From: Sycobia sp. Sy_11
Lineage: Eukaryota; Arthropoda; Insecta; Hymenoptera; Epichrysomallidae
Length of the DNA: 64,000 nucleotides
Direction of reading: 5' to 3'
Assembly: GCA_018907035.1 (NCBI GenBank)
Contig: JACCIC010000001.1
Location: 595,001 to 659,000, forward strand
The notes under the pieces were generated by a model. It saw only the letters and a program-made list of their open reading frames with translations, was not told where the DNA came from and ran no database searches. This document shows, piece after piece, positions 45,601 to 58,486 of the stretch. The translations under genes and the position numbers were made by a program. Position 1 is the first letter of the stretch. Every line of letters starts with the position of its first letter.

Positions 45601-48600
45601 TTAAAAAAAATTAATTGCAATGTTAATTATGTACAACACATGGAGCCATAGCAGGAATTTGAATGAAGACCGTAAACCATTGCTCACTTATTGTAAGCTT
45701 TAAAAGAAACACTTTTAAAGAAAATATAAAGAAGACTAAAATAATGATGGTTGAAATTATTGAGCTGTCTGGTAATTAACTAATATTATATTTCTTTTCA
45801 CTGTGATGGATGTCACTATTTATTTTCATTCTTAAATTATTACTTGTAAATAAACTTTATTTTTTCTTAAATGTTATATATTACATTTTGATAAATCGAT
45901 CTGACAGAACTTCAATTATGCGATCCCTATTTGTCCCCATTTGTTGTTATGCATACTTACCGATCAGCGAAAATTTCGTAATATACGGAGGAAAAGTATA
46001 ATAAAATATAATATAAAAAAATATAAAATGACTTAATGTACTGCCGCCTGCGGAGCACACAGAAGTTTTAAATCATTTAGTGTTACTAAAAAAAGATATT
46101 TTTCTAACACTATCAACAAAATGTACCTTTCTCATAACTTTACCTAGAACGGATTCCATATTGCAATAAATTTTAAGAAATACAAAGACCAATCCTGGTT
46201 TATTTGATATATTTGAGTTTATTTCAATATTTTACATTATTCTATTTATACAAGCTCGCTGATTTTGTGTTGCATGACTGAAGTACGATCGACTACAAGA
46301 GATTTACGAATGCGCTTGCGAAGTTGGAATAAATTTTAAATACTGCGCCATCTGTACTAGAAACCTCCAACTAAATGGATCGAACTTATTACATCTTCTT
46401 TTCTTTATCTCAACAATCCAACGCTCTCTTTTTTCTGCTTTCAACCTAGTGATGTCCAACTTCCCCTGATTTTCTACGTCTAGTCCTAATCAAATAAATA
46501 TTGGTATGATCAAACTGGGTGGTTCCACTGCGAATTGTACTCTTCTATCGATTCGTTGGTCAATTATCTACTTTCATCTTTTCGCAATGTTGAATATAAT
46601 ACCTCACCTCTATTTCCAAAGAATCTTGTATATAATCTGTATTTGTTCATCATTCAATCACTCAATTATGGAAACTATTTAATATATTTGAATACATGAT
46701 CCATTCGTAATTAAATTCTTTCATCCCAGTGAATGATTTTAGAATATTAAGCTAATTTTCCTCGCAATGATAGTATCCGTACTGCTCTTATATACAGAAC
46801 CTATAATAAGTATTTATGGGAGTTTTTCTTATAGGCAACCTTGAAGCTGTTTGCATCACATGGAAGTATATTAGGCCTATTAGCGTTCCAAATATTCCTT
46901 TATAATCTATTTAAGAAACTCAATATACAGTCATTATATGATTTACACAGATTTTTCAATCTTTATCTGGCTTTGAAACCAAATATGAAGCGCTTAATAT
47001 AATTCATCACGATATCACAACTATAATCACTGCTGAAACTATAATAAAGACCTTATTCTTAACTTCAATTATATTTCTTTAATGTATCACTTTTAATTAA
47101 TCCCAGTCTTCGTTAGCCACATTCTCATAGTCTACGAATTCAGTATTAAGAATTTTGGATTACCACATACGCCTTGTTTTAACAAGTCTATCCACATATA
47201 TCATATGGTTCATTAGAGATTCAGATCTCTATATGCTACTTACTCCCATAAAAAAAGATTTAACATTACTAAAAATGATTTAACATTAGCAACTTTGAAT
47301 TTAACATTAGTAAAATTCATATGCAAAGTCGTGTCCCGCCATATCTTCATTATGCCCGTGATGTATGTAAACGAATTGAAAAAACTGAGTACCAGAAGCT
47401 GTAATCGTTATAAAACGCTTCTATTCGATACATTTTCAGCATGATTGGTAGAAGAAAACATGCCACTCAATTGATTAACACTGACGGTGATTATTTAACC
47501 GCTGCTTAGAGACGAATCTTATTCAGAAGCCTTTGAATTCATAAGCTTCTATTCATCAAATAACGATCCATCCCGTCTTATACTTTTCGTTGCTTTATTT
47601 CCCAGTGCGTCCAATGAAAGAGAGTATATTTTACATTTGTATCTGCCGCACAGTAATATTTAAAACAATTTCAAATTTAAACTCTAATCTTATCCCTGCC
47701 TTCTAACGCCTTTTGGATTCCTACTCATCAAGTAAAAAAAATGTTTCACAGTGTAAATTGTCCTAAATTGTCCGAGGAAATGCTATCCATTGTCTTAGAA
47801 TAAAATTTATTAATGATTTATAAATAAATTTATGGTTTAGATTATCTGTATATCCTACTTATTATAGAAACTGTTCTAAATTTATGTATTTATAATTTTT
47901 GTTACTTTACTTTATTATTTATTTGAATATCTTAGCACATGTTATACCATATTTTTTAGATATAAATAATAATGTAAATTAATATGCTTATTGAATTCTT
48001 CTAATAATTTATAAATTATTTTTGTTTTTATTAATACTAAATTATTCTTGTATTGTAAATTCACAATTCAATTTTATATCACAACATGCATAATTTATTG
48101 AGCCATCAAAGGCTATATAACCCAAAACCAAATAAATATTGAATCAATCGGTCTCTCTTGCGAAGAGAGACGTATCAATGATACCTAAATGTCATGCCTA
48201 ATATGAAATTGACGAAATATGAGATCCCTCTTCTGCAATAACTGTATGCCAAATCGGATAACGACGCCGTGGAATAAAACGGGTCTTGCTAGAAGGCTTC
48301 GACTCAGAATTGCAAGGTGATCACTTTCTCAAACCTGAGAAGCAGCGATGGTAAGACGTGCATTGTAGAAAATTGTTCTGCATTGTTCTGTATTCTATCC
48401 TTGCGTCTTTATGAATATATAGAATTCCAAATTCATTTCTTCATCTATGTGCATATTTGAAGGTTTATTCTAAATATTTTCTGATACTATTTTGTAGCAA
48501 ATAAATTACTATTCCATTAAAATTATCTTCTTTACTTTCATTCTAAACAGATTGTAGCAATCCATAATAATCGTAGTTAGTTAATAATGACCTACATGAC

Positions 48601-51427
48601 AATGACATTACTATAACATTAGAAAAACCCATGGCAGACCATTCAAAATGATCCTGTACAAAAATATATTTCACAACTAACTAAGTAGAGAGCTAATAGA
48701 TATAAGTGTTTGTAGTCAATCATATTAATTTTTTGTAGAAGATGATGCAAAGTGAATAGACTACTTTGACTAAATTTTATTAGACTCTGCAAAAATATTT
48801 ATTTATAGAATTTTTTCATCTTACATAAATAACACATGAGGCCTAGGATAAAGTTTCTCCAATCGATCGCAGTGGCTTAGTCCTTGAATCTACTATGAAT
48901 ATAAGGAACTAAATTATTCAATTCAAAATTGTTCAACATCTTTTTTCTTATCTAAATTTCTCCAAAAAATATATTGATGATCTTAGGATGTATAAATAGA
49001 GAATTTAGTAATTTTTATTGTATTAAAAGAATATTATTATTACATTAAATGAAAGTATTTAGTGAACCACAATTATGTAGAAAAATATATAAAAAAATTT
49101 TTGATTAGTTCACTGTATACTAACAAATATTGAAGAATACTTATAAAAATCTCCTAAAAATAAAAAATTTTATGATTACTTAAATGCAAAATTTTTAATT
49201 AAAATCAAAATGATCATGAGGGTGAGAAAATTGAATGTTTTTTTTAATTTAACTAAAATAATTGTAATTTCCTATAATGTCTGGCGTTTTAATTGAAATA
49301 TAATACGTAAATGTAGCTTTTATTCTAAAAATGAAAAGTTTCTTATTTAAAAAATCTTAAGTGTTAAAAGCTTTAACTGTTCTTACTTAATATACAATTT
49401 ATAATTTTCATAATATAGTTTCTCATATAGAGTTATACGAATGAAGTTATTTTTTACCGTGATGAAAAGCATGACAAATAAGAAACTGCTACTATCTTTT
49501 GTCAATATGCTATTTTATAATAACATACTAATCTTTTTATTTATCTACTTATTTATTAAATAATATAAATTATTTTATTAATGAAATTATAACAAAATTA
49601 TTGTCAATCCGACTTCTCACTTCTTAAAAGTTAGTAAAACTAATGTTCTATATATAATGGTATCGGTAAAGAGTATAAATTTGAGATTTAACCGAAGTAA
49701 TTCGTATTATTTTAAGCGTTAATAAATGGTATTGATATTATTGTAATGTAGATTTATTTAATTTTAATATGTTTGTGAGATACCTGCAAGTGTTAATTTT
49801 GCAGTAACAAATAATTATAATTATTTTATTTCATAGCAATACTTCACAGATCGAAAAACATACCATAAAATTGCATAATATTTGTAATTGTAGATACTTC
49901 ATGCACCACGTTCTTAATTTAATTTCTGCTTATGACTTCTAAATTTTAAATTAAAGAAATATAGAATAATCAGTTCTATAATTTTTTAGAGATCATCTGT
50001 CTTCGTATGTGATTTTCTTTGTGATTTTTATACTTTTTGTCAAAATTAATTTATTTTATATATTAACAAAAATTAATTAACAAAAAAATTTTTTTAAACA
50101 GGTTATAATATATACAGTTTTACTTTAAATCTTTGTATGTATAGGAAAGTTCTTTTAATATTTGTGGCCTGGTTCAAAAACTTAGGCTCATAAATCCCTT
50201 AAACAATATAATCAACATATGATAACAATATGTTTAAGAGAAGATGGACTTGTTTCTTATCGATATGCACAAATATTTTCTTAATTATAAATTATATATA
50301 ATCATATTCGTGGAATAGTTCATTGACGTAATTTATAATTACCAGCTACTACTAGAGAGAATAAAATAACAATATATTATAGAGACAAAAATAAAAATTT
50401 TTATTATGTTACTTAACATGACTGCTGTATTTATGCTCTTAAATATCGGAACTAATAAGCGACGAAGTTTATACGATGTGTTTCTAAACAAAGTACATGT
50501 AAATTTTTACAGCAGCACGTGTATCGATCAGACAGGGACTGGAACTCGAATCACTATGAATTGCTAGTCCTTCGCTCTAGCGATCAAGCCATTCTAAGCC
50601 TATTTACACATTTGATACGTATATTTTATATTTATATATTTTATATATTTCATATATTTCACAAGTACGCATCTTATATGTATATTTATACATAGTCGAC
50701 CCAAATATTCAGTATAAATATTAATCTGATAAAGACGTGTTAAAATTAAAAAGGTAGTTGCTATTAATACCAACTATAAATATTGCGATTTTGTTCTATG
50801 TAAAAATATTAATGCAATTGAAATTATAGTTATCAGTAATATACGTTTAAATTTGGCTAATCAACAAAATAATCATCAAAATTAATGATAGCGTCTATTT
50901 GTATACATGTATTGTAAGAATTTATTTGGTAAAATTCAATATAGCAAATATGCATAAATGTACGGAACTTCATACGCTTGTAGCTAATACAAATTTTGAT
51001 TTCACACTATTTGTATACTTTAAGTGAGGAAACTAATTTTAAAAAATCATCCCGATCGTCCGCATGTACTATACCCTACTTTTTTCTCTACGCTGCAGCT
51101 CCTTTCCCAGTCGTTCTCTACGTGCTGAAAGCAATCGGCAATTTCTTTGGTCCTCCGAAGTAACGAACTGTACTTGGCCACGGCCATAACTGCAAAACTC
51201 ATCGGTCCTATGAGCTTCAATCTAATCGTGATGTTTGTCTCTTCCAAAAAAGTGTGCAGAACAGCCAGTATCAGTACGAACGCTATCAGCCAATAGCTCA
51301 TTCCTATCCGTATGAATTTAAACAACTTGAGCCAAGGGGAGGTGTTGTCGGCCAGCGGCCACAGACCTATGGGTCTTAAGAAATAACTACTCATTTCTAC
51401 CGCGTACTTAGAATGTCTCGTAGACAT
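43459..51427 (-). CDS. Odorant receptor OR2 (7tm_6)
   Basis: Six exons on the minus strand: 51080-51427 (ATG, MSTRHSKYAVEM; RPIGLWPLAD), 44443-44945, 44266-44365 (FVDRVEQYLNGICFVEFIG), 44076-44186 (FCYIGELLNEQ), 43587-43742 (VTDWYNLPGKSALDLFF; PKKLTAGKFVD), 43459-43512 (YLNLLRTMDG, stop). The sum is 1,272 nt, 423 residues, phases consistent, no stop; normal OR length. The order of segments follows the hymenopteran 7tm_6 pattern, including the last-helix motif LTAGK. Exon 2 encodes KLGRSLSIF, then a loop with NST/NGT sites and VTHTCAQLELV. The join of exon 1 to exon 2 across a 6.1-kb intron is inferred from phase and from the expected continuity (VENDWE... to MYKHAKLGR); exon 1 could belong to another copy. 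Intron 1 (44946-51079) holds a tRNA-like fragment and otherwise nothing I can name. A hairpin repeat sits in intron 4. Confidence 0.87.
43817..44040. mobile_element. Hairpin repeat family, copy 5 (OR2 intron 4)
   Basis: Perfect 18-bp inverted ends CAAACTAATAAATATTTT / AAAATATTTATTAGTTTG. The inner ACAGACT / AGACTGTAAG blocks match the family. No clear target duplication. Present at the same place in OR3. Confidence 0.7.
50525..50599 (-). repeat. tRNA-like head, possible SINE fragment
   Basis: On the minus strand: A-box-like TGGCTTGATCGCTAGAGCG, an anticodon-arm-like stretch, and B-box-like GATTCGAGTTCCAGTCC. Acceptor-stem pairing is poor, so a SINE head or dead tRNA is likelier than a working tRNA. 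Confidence 0.45.
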
Positions 51428-53104
51428 GGTTATAATGTTTTAATAATTTACTAAGCAGTCGCGTTATTATCTATGTAATAAATTTAAATTGCAAGGCTTA
51501 CTTATTAATGTAGAAATTTGGTAAAAATTTCTTTTTTAAACTTGTTAAATTTAAGGTTTAAAATAGAGTTCTGGCTTTAGCACAACATTGCCGTAGACAA
51601 CAAATAAATTACAAATAAGATTTCGGCTAGATATTCTGCTATTTTTACACGCGAGAAACAATCGAGGATACGCTACAAGGAGTCTGTTATAGACATCGGA
51701 TGAAACTCAAGTAACTAAATCGATACATGTAATATCTACTTATCGACGTTCACAAGACCAATAATTCTATATAATTGCAGCCCATGTGCAGACGTAATAA
51801 CTGGTCATTTTTAAATATCGCAGCACTGCAATCTGCTGTAAAGTAAAGCATTTTATATGCATCTGAAACTCTTTCTAGCATAAGAGGTTCGTGCAAAATT
51901 TATTAAAAACTTTTAATTGCGAGGAACATCTTACTCCTATGTACTGTATTCAATGCAGCTTTAATGAAATTCTTTGTTAAATGTATCTGTACGACAGTTT
52001 TAAAGCAAGAAAATTATGATACTAAGTTTATTAATTAAAATATTGTAAAGTTTTCTAGAAATCCCTTGTGGTCTTTTATTAAATAAATTTGTAATAATAT
52101 TGACCCATATATAATAAATTTTATTTATGTCGTAATTTTATTACTATAAAAATGATTTAGCATTATATAAAAGAAGAAAGGAAGTAGTAAGGCGTATTAT
52201 AAGACTGATGTAATTACATGGAAAGCAGTAAAGTTTGTGAATGTTCAGATATATTTATGCAAGTGAAAAGTACTGCTTATGCGCTTGCGCTATAAGGTTA
52301 AACCAATGTATTCATTGCGCCTTTTCCGACTGTCGCATTACCCTTCTCCCAGTGTACTTATATCAAATAAACCTTTGTTCATCATTTTTGTTATTAAATA
52401 GTGATTATAAATGATTCTAGATTTATTAAACTGAGCAATAATATTGTTCATTTTTAGATAATTTATTTTTTGGTTGGATCCTCGTAAATGAATAACTAGT
52501 GCATACTGTAGTAAGTTATAAACATTATATAAGCTTCGAAGCTGATCATTGAAGGAATGATTTTTCATACAATCATATGTTTACTATTTGAGTGAAATGC
52601 TGCTGTTACCTAGAAGTAAGTAATGAACTTGAAATATTTTTAAAATATAAGTTATATAATTAACTATATTTCAATCAATAAAGAATGCATGCTAAATTTT
52701 TCTAGTGAAGAACTACACATTCAAATACTCGAAATCTCTATAAAAGATTCAAATCTTTATTTATTGCGTGTTTATTCTCTAGTAATTTTGTATTATCATA
52801 CAAAAAATTAATAATAAATTTGATTAATTTTTTAATTCAGAAGTTATTTTTTAGGTATGATACAAAAAGCGGATGTACCCATTAATAGGTTCATCGTTAT
52901 ATATTACATATACTACATAGTATTATTGCCCTTTCTATTATTGTACGACTTCATATCTAAAGTAAGGGTTTAATAAATAAAATTATTGTATATTATAAAA
53001 AATTATTCCAAAATATACAACAGACATGCGACAATAAATTTCATTTATCAATGCATGTATAACAACCCAACATGCGATTATGCCAGTTAAATAAACAATT
53101 ATTC

Positions 53105-53655
53105 AAGAATTTCGATACTGGGTCTTCTTTGCAAATACACTGAATGTAATCAACGCAAGATGAAAACTAGGCGATTTCAATATAGAAAAGAAGTCTAGGA
53201 AAAGAGTTATAGGAATTTTGTTTACTGATAGTAACTTAAATGTATAAAACAATGAAGAAACGCCACGAAACCAAATAGTTCCTGCAATTAAAGAAAAGTC
53301 TGGGGCCAACTTTCAGAATACATGGTTTCAACAGGATAGTGTGAGACCCCACTATGCACGACACGTTCGTAACTTTCTAGATGAAGTTTTTTTTTAATCG
53401 ATGGATAGGACGGAGAGGTGCTAGATGGTCAGCTAGATCACCTGACTTAACCCCTTTTTGTTTTTTTTCGGATTACTTAAAAAATAGGGTATAGAAAACA
53501 AAACCTCAAAATTTAGACGAATTACAGCAAAGAATTATTGATGAATCAGCGCTTATTCCAGCGGAAATGATCCAAAACGCAGTTGATGCTTTTTACCACC
53601 GGTTAGCTTACTGTCAAGAAGTAAATGGAAATCAATTTGAGCTGTTAAAGTAAAA
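53105..53655 (+). pseudogene. Tc1/mariner-superfamily transposase relic (C-terminal half)
   Basis: Broken plus-strand frames read IVPAIKEKSGANFQNTWFQQ then DSVRPHYARHVRNFL (catalytic Asp), a frameshift near 53390, ARSPDLTPF (next catalytic position), and LAYCQEVNGNQFELLK before a stop at 53651-53653. The wording matches the insect transposases typified by WFQQDGAPAH...SPDLTP. The N-terminal half is missing or too decayed to see. Confidence 0.75.
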
Positions 53656-53685
53656 AATTGCAGTCCATAATGCTTATGGTCAAAT

Positions 53686-53760
53686 GTGAGAGGCAAGGGG
53701 ATTCACGCTAATTCAGCACCCCATCGTGAGAGGCAAGGGGACTCACGCTAATCAAGCACC
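53686..53760. repeat. Two-unit direct tandem repeat, 40-bp period
   Basis: A 35-bp unit beginning GTGAGAGGCAAGGGG and ending CAGCACC/AAGCACC occurs at 53686-53720 and 53726-53760 with few mismatches. Confidence 0.85.
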
Positions 53761-53819
53761 ACAAAGGGAACAGATTCTTCACGTCGTTGGTCCTGGGTAA
53801 TTCTAAAAGTAAATAAGAA

Positions 53820-54270
53820 AATTCAAAGTAAAATGTCCTTGAAGGACATCGTCAAGGCCATTCAGAGCGCCACCGTTGCATGCACCTTGATAAAAGTAAT
53901 AGCTTCTGTAGTACAAAAATTGAGAATTTCCTATGCCAAGAGGTTTCCAGACCTTGTTCGAGGTTAAATGACCTTGTGTGACCATAAACGTCATCTTTGA
54001 CCCATGACATGAGCATATGTTTGGACGTAAAATTTCCTGTTCTTTCGATTTCCGTTGTCAAAAATAAAGGTTCCCATTTGAAGAAACAAAGTTTGAAGAA
54101 ACAAAGAAACAAAGATCTTGAAATAACCTTGAATGTCAAACCTAATGTCAAATCCAAGGTCACTATTAAATTCCTTGACAAAAGTTACCTCTTGATTAAC
54201 CTTGACCTTGTCCAAAATCAGTTTAGCTGGAAAATTATTAAGGTGTTCCCGGACTTTTTCGACACCCTGC
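53820..54270. repeat. Unclassified dispersed-type repeat ending GACACCCTGCATA
   Basis: Moderate-GC block with many AAGGTCA/TGACCTT-like words (e.g. near 53962, 54151, 54200). It ends CCCGGACTTTTTCGACACCC just before a TA run, an end sequence that resembles short non-autonomous insect DNA elements. The open frames on both strands do not resemble any protein I know. Confidence 0.45.
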
Positions 54271-54273
54271 ATA

Positions 54274-54320
<47 letters not shown>
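54270..54320. repeat. (TA)n microsatellite
   Basis: About 25 TA units with one GTG interruption. Confidence 0.9.
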
Positions 54321-54323
<3 letters not shown>

Positions 54324-54800
54324 GAGTTTAAGTTGAAATCTGTCGGTTTCATTGTTAGATGTCGCTAGCAGTATGCATGTATGTCAATGATTTAGTATAT
54401 ATGTCAATTTTTTCTATTGAAATTAATGTTCAAAAATACACAAGTCATATTCTCCCAAGGTTATAGCATCATATTTGTTCAGTTTTCTCAGTGAATATGT
54501 CGGATTTCGTTTCAAGTAAATCGCATTTGCGGTATTTATTGTTTTTCTGATTTCGTTAAAAAAAAACACAGCTGAAACGTATTTATTGTCGGTAGAAACT
54601 TATAGTGGACATGCTACAGTGATTAGAATATGTAAGACATGGTTTTGTCAATTGAAAGTTGAATACTTCGATCTGCCAGAGAATAAACATTCGGTTACAG
54701 CGAAAAAGTTCGAAGATGTGGAATTGCAAGTGCTATTAGGTGAAGATCCAACCCAGTCACAACAAAAAATGGCACAAATACTTAATATGACCTGAAAAGC
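54321..54800 (+). mobile_element. mariner relic (5' end and N-terminal transposase)
   Basis: Begins at the edge of a TA run with a mariner-like end (AAGTTGAAATCTGTCGGTTT). It then has a start-like MSDFVSSKSHLR (~54498) and an N-terminal transposase piece at 54586-54795 (KKFEDVELQVLLGEDPTQSQ). That piece resembles the N-terminus of the 23.6-kb element. The rest is missing. Confidence 0.7.
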
Positions 54801-55689
54801 AATTTGATAACATTGAATAACTATGAGAAAAATTCAGAAGTATGGAAAATGAATATCAAATGCAAATGCAAAATCGAAAATCAGTTTGTGAGATGTAGCT
54901 TCAACGGTTCCAAAGAAAATATTTTCTGCATTGAATTGTTACGAAGAACCAGAAATTTCAATCATTGTCTTGATATGTCTTTCAATATTTTCTGCAATGA
55001 AATAGCAGCATGGTCTTTGTATGAAATATCAATTTACATACGTTTAAGGTTTTCCTTCCGCATGCATAAATTTTTTTCATTTTCTTATAAATCATGCTAC
55101 GCCTAGTATATGTATAGCCAAAGAATATCATCGAAATTTTTACTATATTGTGTTTCTGCAACCTTTTAATACATACTCACTGAAAACCAATTAATACATT
55201 TTATATCCAGCAGTAAGAATTGTTTTTCCAATTGGTGTATATTTTCTTGCTATTTTAGTTATTCACTTCGCCTACACACCTATCAGGAACAAAAATCAAC
55301 GGCAAAGTTTTTTTCAATTGTTCAGTAATTTCACATTGTATGTATGTAACATATAATCTGTTCATGCATTACTGAGAAGTTACTTCAGTATCTACTGTCC
55401 ATAATATTCTTTTATATCAATTCATATCTATCAATACCATCTAAATTTTTTAATCGTATTCTGTTTATGTATTTTTTGTTTTTTAATTGTTGTAATTTAT
55501 TTTTAAATTAAATGTTTTAACCTTTTTTTAAAACTCTATTTTGAGATATTCTAATCCACATAAATATTACAAGCACCTCTCACAATGAATGTTAACTAAT
55601 AATTTAATACGATATGTAATTAATCCATAATAAGCATATATAAATTATATTTAAAAGTTTATTCTTATGTATAAACGTGACGTACCTGA

Positions 55690-56860
55690 ATAATTAAAGG
55701 TGGGTTCGAAATTAGAAATAAATAAAAACAGCCAATCAATTATAGTAAAATATTAGATTTATTAGAAGAAAAAAGGCATAAAAAACCTCCACTCAGTGAG
55801 TGGAGGAAAAAGCCAGTTTAAAAATATACGTTATGAATACTATTTGAGGTATGGATTACAAATACAAATAAATATAAATAAATATATGTACCAGAATAAA
55901 TATAAATACTATACGCGAGGCAAAAGGTCACTTTACAAATAAAGACAACATATAAACACACAGAGCTCTGTCTTACCATACAACACACATAGGGTAGGCG
56001 CACCCACACAACTGATGGACGAGGTGAGGACTTATGTGGAAGGGAACCTCCGCACTTCCTCCTGACGCTGCGTACCGACCCCAACGTCTTGGGCGCGGGC
56101 GAATCCTTGTCGGTAACGGCAGCTACCAGCTCGAACGGACCGGATGGAAAGCGCCTCAGAGAGTCGTCGTGTCCGAATCTCTACAGAACCTCTGTGCTCT
56201 GTCCACGGGAGCGCCCCAACTTATCCCTTGACAAGGGCTCAATCACACACTGATCAATCCACGACGGACGGAACGCAACGACAACACGGGCTTTATCACA
56301 CACCGATCGATCTACAACACGGACGGAACGCACCGACGACACAGGCTACACCGGGAAATCTCACACGGAAACGCGGCATGAGCTGATTGAAACAAACGGG
56401 AACAATTGAGACGAGAAGATTGAAATCAACCGTACCGAGCGACTAGCGAAAAAGAAGTGTCGCTGATGCCCGTCCGCGAGCGTCGTTTTTCCTCCTAGCC
56501 AACAAAGTATCCGGGACCAATTAGTTCAAATCTATATTGAATTATAGTATTATTTGGGGACCGCTCTATACTTCAGGGAGGGAATTTAGCCAGGACAGAG
56601 AAGCGTGGGATCCAACGGCAGTCGGCAGATGTGCTGCTTGAAGTTGATGCGCGCGGTACAGGATGGGCGGCATCTGATGGTCATTACGGCCGGAGAGCTC
56701 GATTTATGATTTTATTGCTCCGCGAAGACATGCGGAGGACAGTATAATACCAACCGGTGGGTTAGCTCTGCGTCTCTCGCACATTCTACTCACAAAAAAT
56801 GCCAAGGAAATAGAAAGTGCTATTTGCCTATGCCTTTCTCCCATTTTCCCCAACACACAA
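55690..56860. other. GC-richer block, possible retroelement LTR or leader
   Basis: Clearly higher GC and CpG than its surroundings, especially 56030-56500 and 56575-56790. It includes a perfect hairpin at 55786-55806. Short open frames (56034-56386) overlap in several frames and look non-coding. No integrase, protease or RT is visible, so a solo LTR or truncated leader is only an inference. Confidence 0.35.
55786..55806. repeat. Perfect hairpin, 10-bp arms, 1-nt centre
   Basis: CCTCCACTCA and TGAGTGGAGG around a single G, flanked by A-runs and GGC/GCC outside. It would form a very stable stem in RNA. Confidence 0.85.
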
Positions 56861-57589
56861 CTTTTTTCAAAGTACAAGTGTATATATACATATTACGTGG
56901 CCACATTTCATATTATAAAACGCTCATTAAATAATGTTTGAATGTTTTCACAAAATATTTATAACATTTTTTATAAAAATGCCGTATCACTAACTCGAAT
57001 TGAATTTAACCTTTAGACTGCCGGCATTTTTGCCTAATAAATTGATATTTTTTATGTGCAAAATTTATACATAAAAACACCTCATATCTCTAGAGTAGCT
57101 GTCAAGGTCACAGGTGGCTCATATATGAGCCAGTCTGGCAGTCCAAAGGTAAATACTCACAATGTAGCGAACAGCTTGTATATTCCTATGTTTAAATTCA
57201 TTTTTGTTAACTTCGTATGTAAATCAAATCCCGATGATAAAATGAAAGTGAAAGCGTTAATTTAAGATTATTTAGAGAACTTATGTTTATTTAAGCCGAT
57301 AAGCGGAAGTGAAAGCTGTAAAATTAGTAGATAAGCTCAGTCGATGATGTAATGTAAGACGTTCTGTAAGCGAGCGACAATTTATTGTTTAAATTATTAA
57401 TAAGAATCATATGATGAATTCTGTTCCTGGAATGAGTTTTCTCCTCCAGAGATTTTTCCCATAGGGTTTTGCTCTGAAGGTTTTTCTGATTCCGCAGCCC
57501 AGAGCTGAGCAAATGCAGGAAGATAATTCATTATATAGAATGACACGAAAACATTTGTAAAGAGACAATCGAAAAGGGCGAGAGAGAGA

Positions 57590-58105
57590 GAGAGGGGGGG
57601 GGGATTTGACCTTCAACGCTAGCTTGGAAGTACATGGGCTTACCCATGGCTTGGAGACCTCTCCGAGCTTCGGATTTTTTCCGAAGTCGGGCTGCCCCAT
57701 TAAGGGAATCCCGAAGATTCCAACGGGGGTGGATGAGCACGGTGAGACACTACGGAGTTTGTTAGCCGTGGCCGGCATGGTCATATTTTTCTGAGCGCTG
57801 TTGCAAGGTGTAAGGCTACAAACCGGAGCGGCTTATCGGTTTGGAAAAAAGGACCGCGGAGGTCTAGATGGTGGTGGGGCGACGGCACAACGCTATATAA
57901 GGGTCTCATTAAGAGCAAGTGTTTCATTGTGATTTCATACTCGAACGTTGCGCTCTTTTTTCGATTGTCTTTCGAGGCGAGTATTATTAATATTTATATC
58001 TGTATATCTTAATTATAAATTGTTAATTATTAAAGTTTATATATTTTTGTAATTTTTCTCTATAATTTATTTTGTGAAATTTCTCCCTCCCAGTCCTTGT
58101 GTTGA
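57590..58105 (+). other. GC-richer block with promoter-like end, possible solo LTR
   Basis: Starts after a (GA)n(G)n run (57581-57603). It continues as a moderately GC-rich, CpG-containing sequence with short internal inverted repeats (CTCCGAGCTTCGGA; TTTTTTCCGAAG) and a TATA element at 57894, and ends where the OR3 duplication begins (~58110). Copy A of the duplication lacks it. No coding region and no confirmed target duplication. Confidence 0.35.
57894..57900 (+). promoter_or_regulatory. TATA-box-like element
   Basis: CTATATAAGGGTCTCATT in otherwise GC-richer DNA, with plausible initiator TTCATTG about 30 bp downstream (~57924). Reads like an LTR-type promoter; no test of function. Confidence 0.35.
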
Positions 58106-58486
58106 ACACACAATATATAATATTATTTATTTTAATTGTACAAAAATTAGTTTAAGATAGATATAAATATATAGATTTGATAATGAAAGTCTGAAATAAT
58201 AAAACAATCTCCGTAACAATAATTTTAATATATCATACTTGTGTACATATATTTAAATTTCTGTAAATCTATGCTGATTTTTAATAGGAATTCAACTAAA
58301 ACTACGGTGGCTGTAAAACGTAACAAGTATTTAAAATAGTTAACTAATCTCAGAAAAATAATAATTACAGTATTTCATACGGATATTCTGTTTTTATTTT
58401 TTTGTTTTTTCATAATTACAATATTTTATACGGAATACTTGTTGGAAATTCTACTGTTTCGAACTTTAGTATTATATGAAAAAGCA

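Larger units (their letters stand above)
51428..58109. other. Transposon-rich interval upstream of OR2
   Basis: 51428-53100 is AT-rich with no gene recognised. From 53105 on, Tc1/mariner relics, a tandem repeat, an unclassified dispersed repeat, a TA run and two GC-richer blocks follow one another (listed separately). 54810-55690 shows nothing I can name. Confidence 0.6.

Noticed and set aside
56034..56386. Pro/Arg/Thr-rich frames in the GC block
   Set aside because: High GC lowers stop frequency; three overlapping frames are open and none looks like a protein family.
57571..57603. GA/G run taken as a polypurine tract of an LTR element
   Set aside because: No adjacent LTR end or internal retroelement coding region could be shown.
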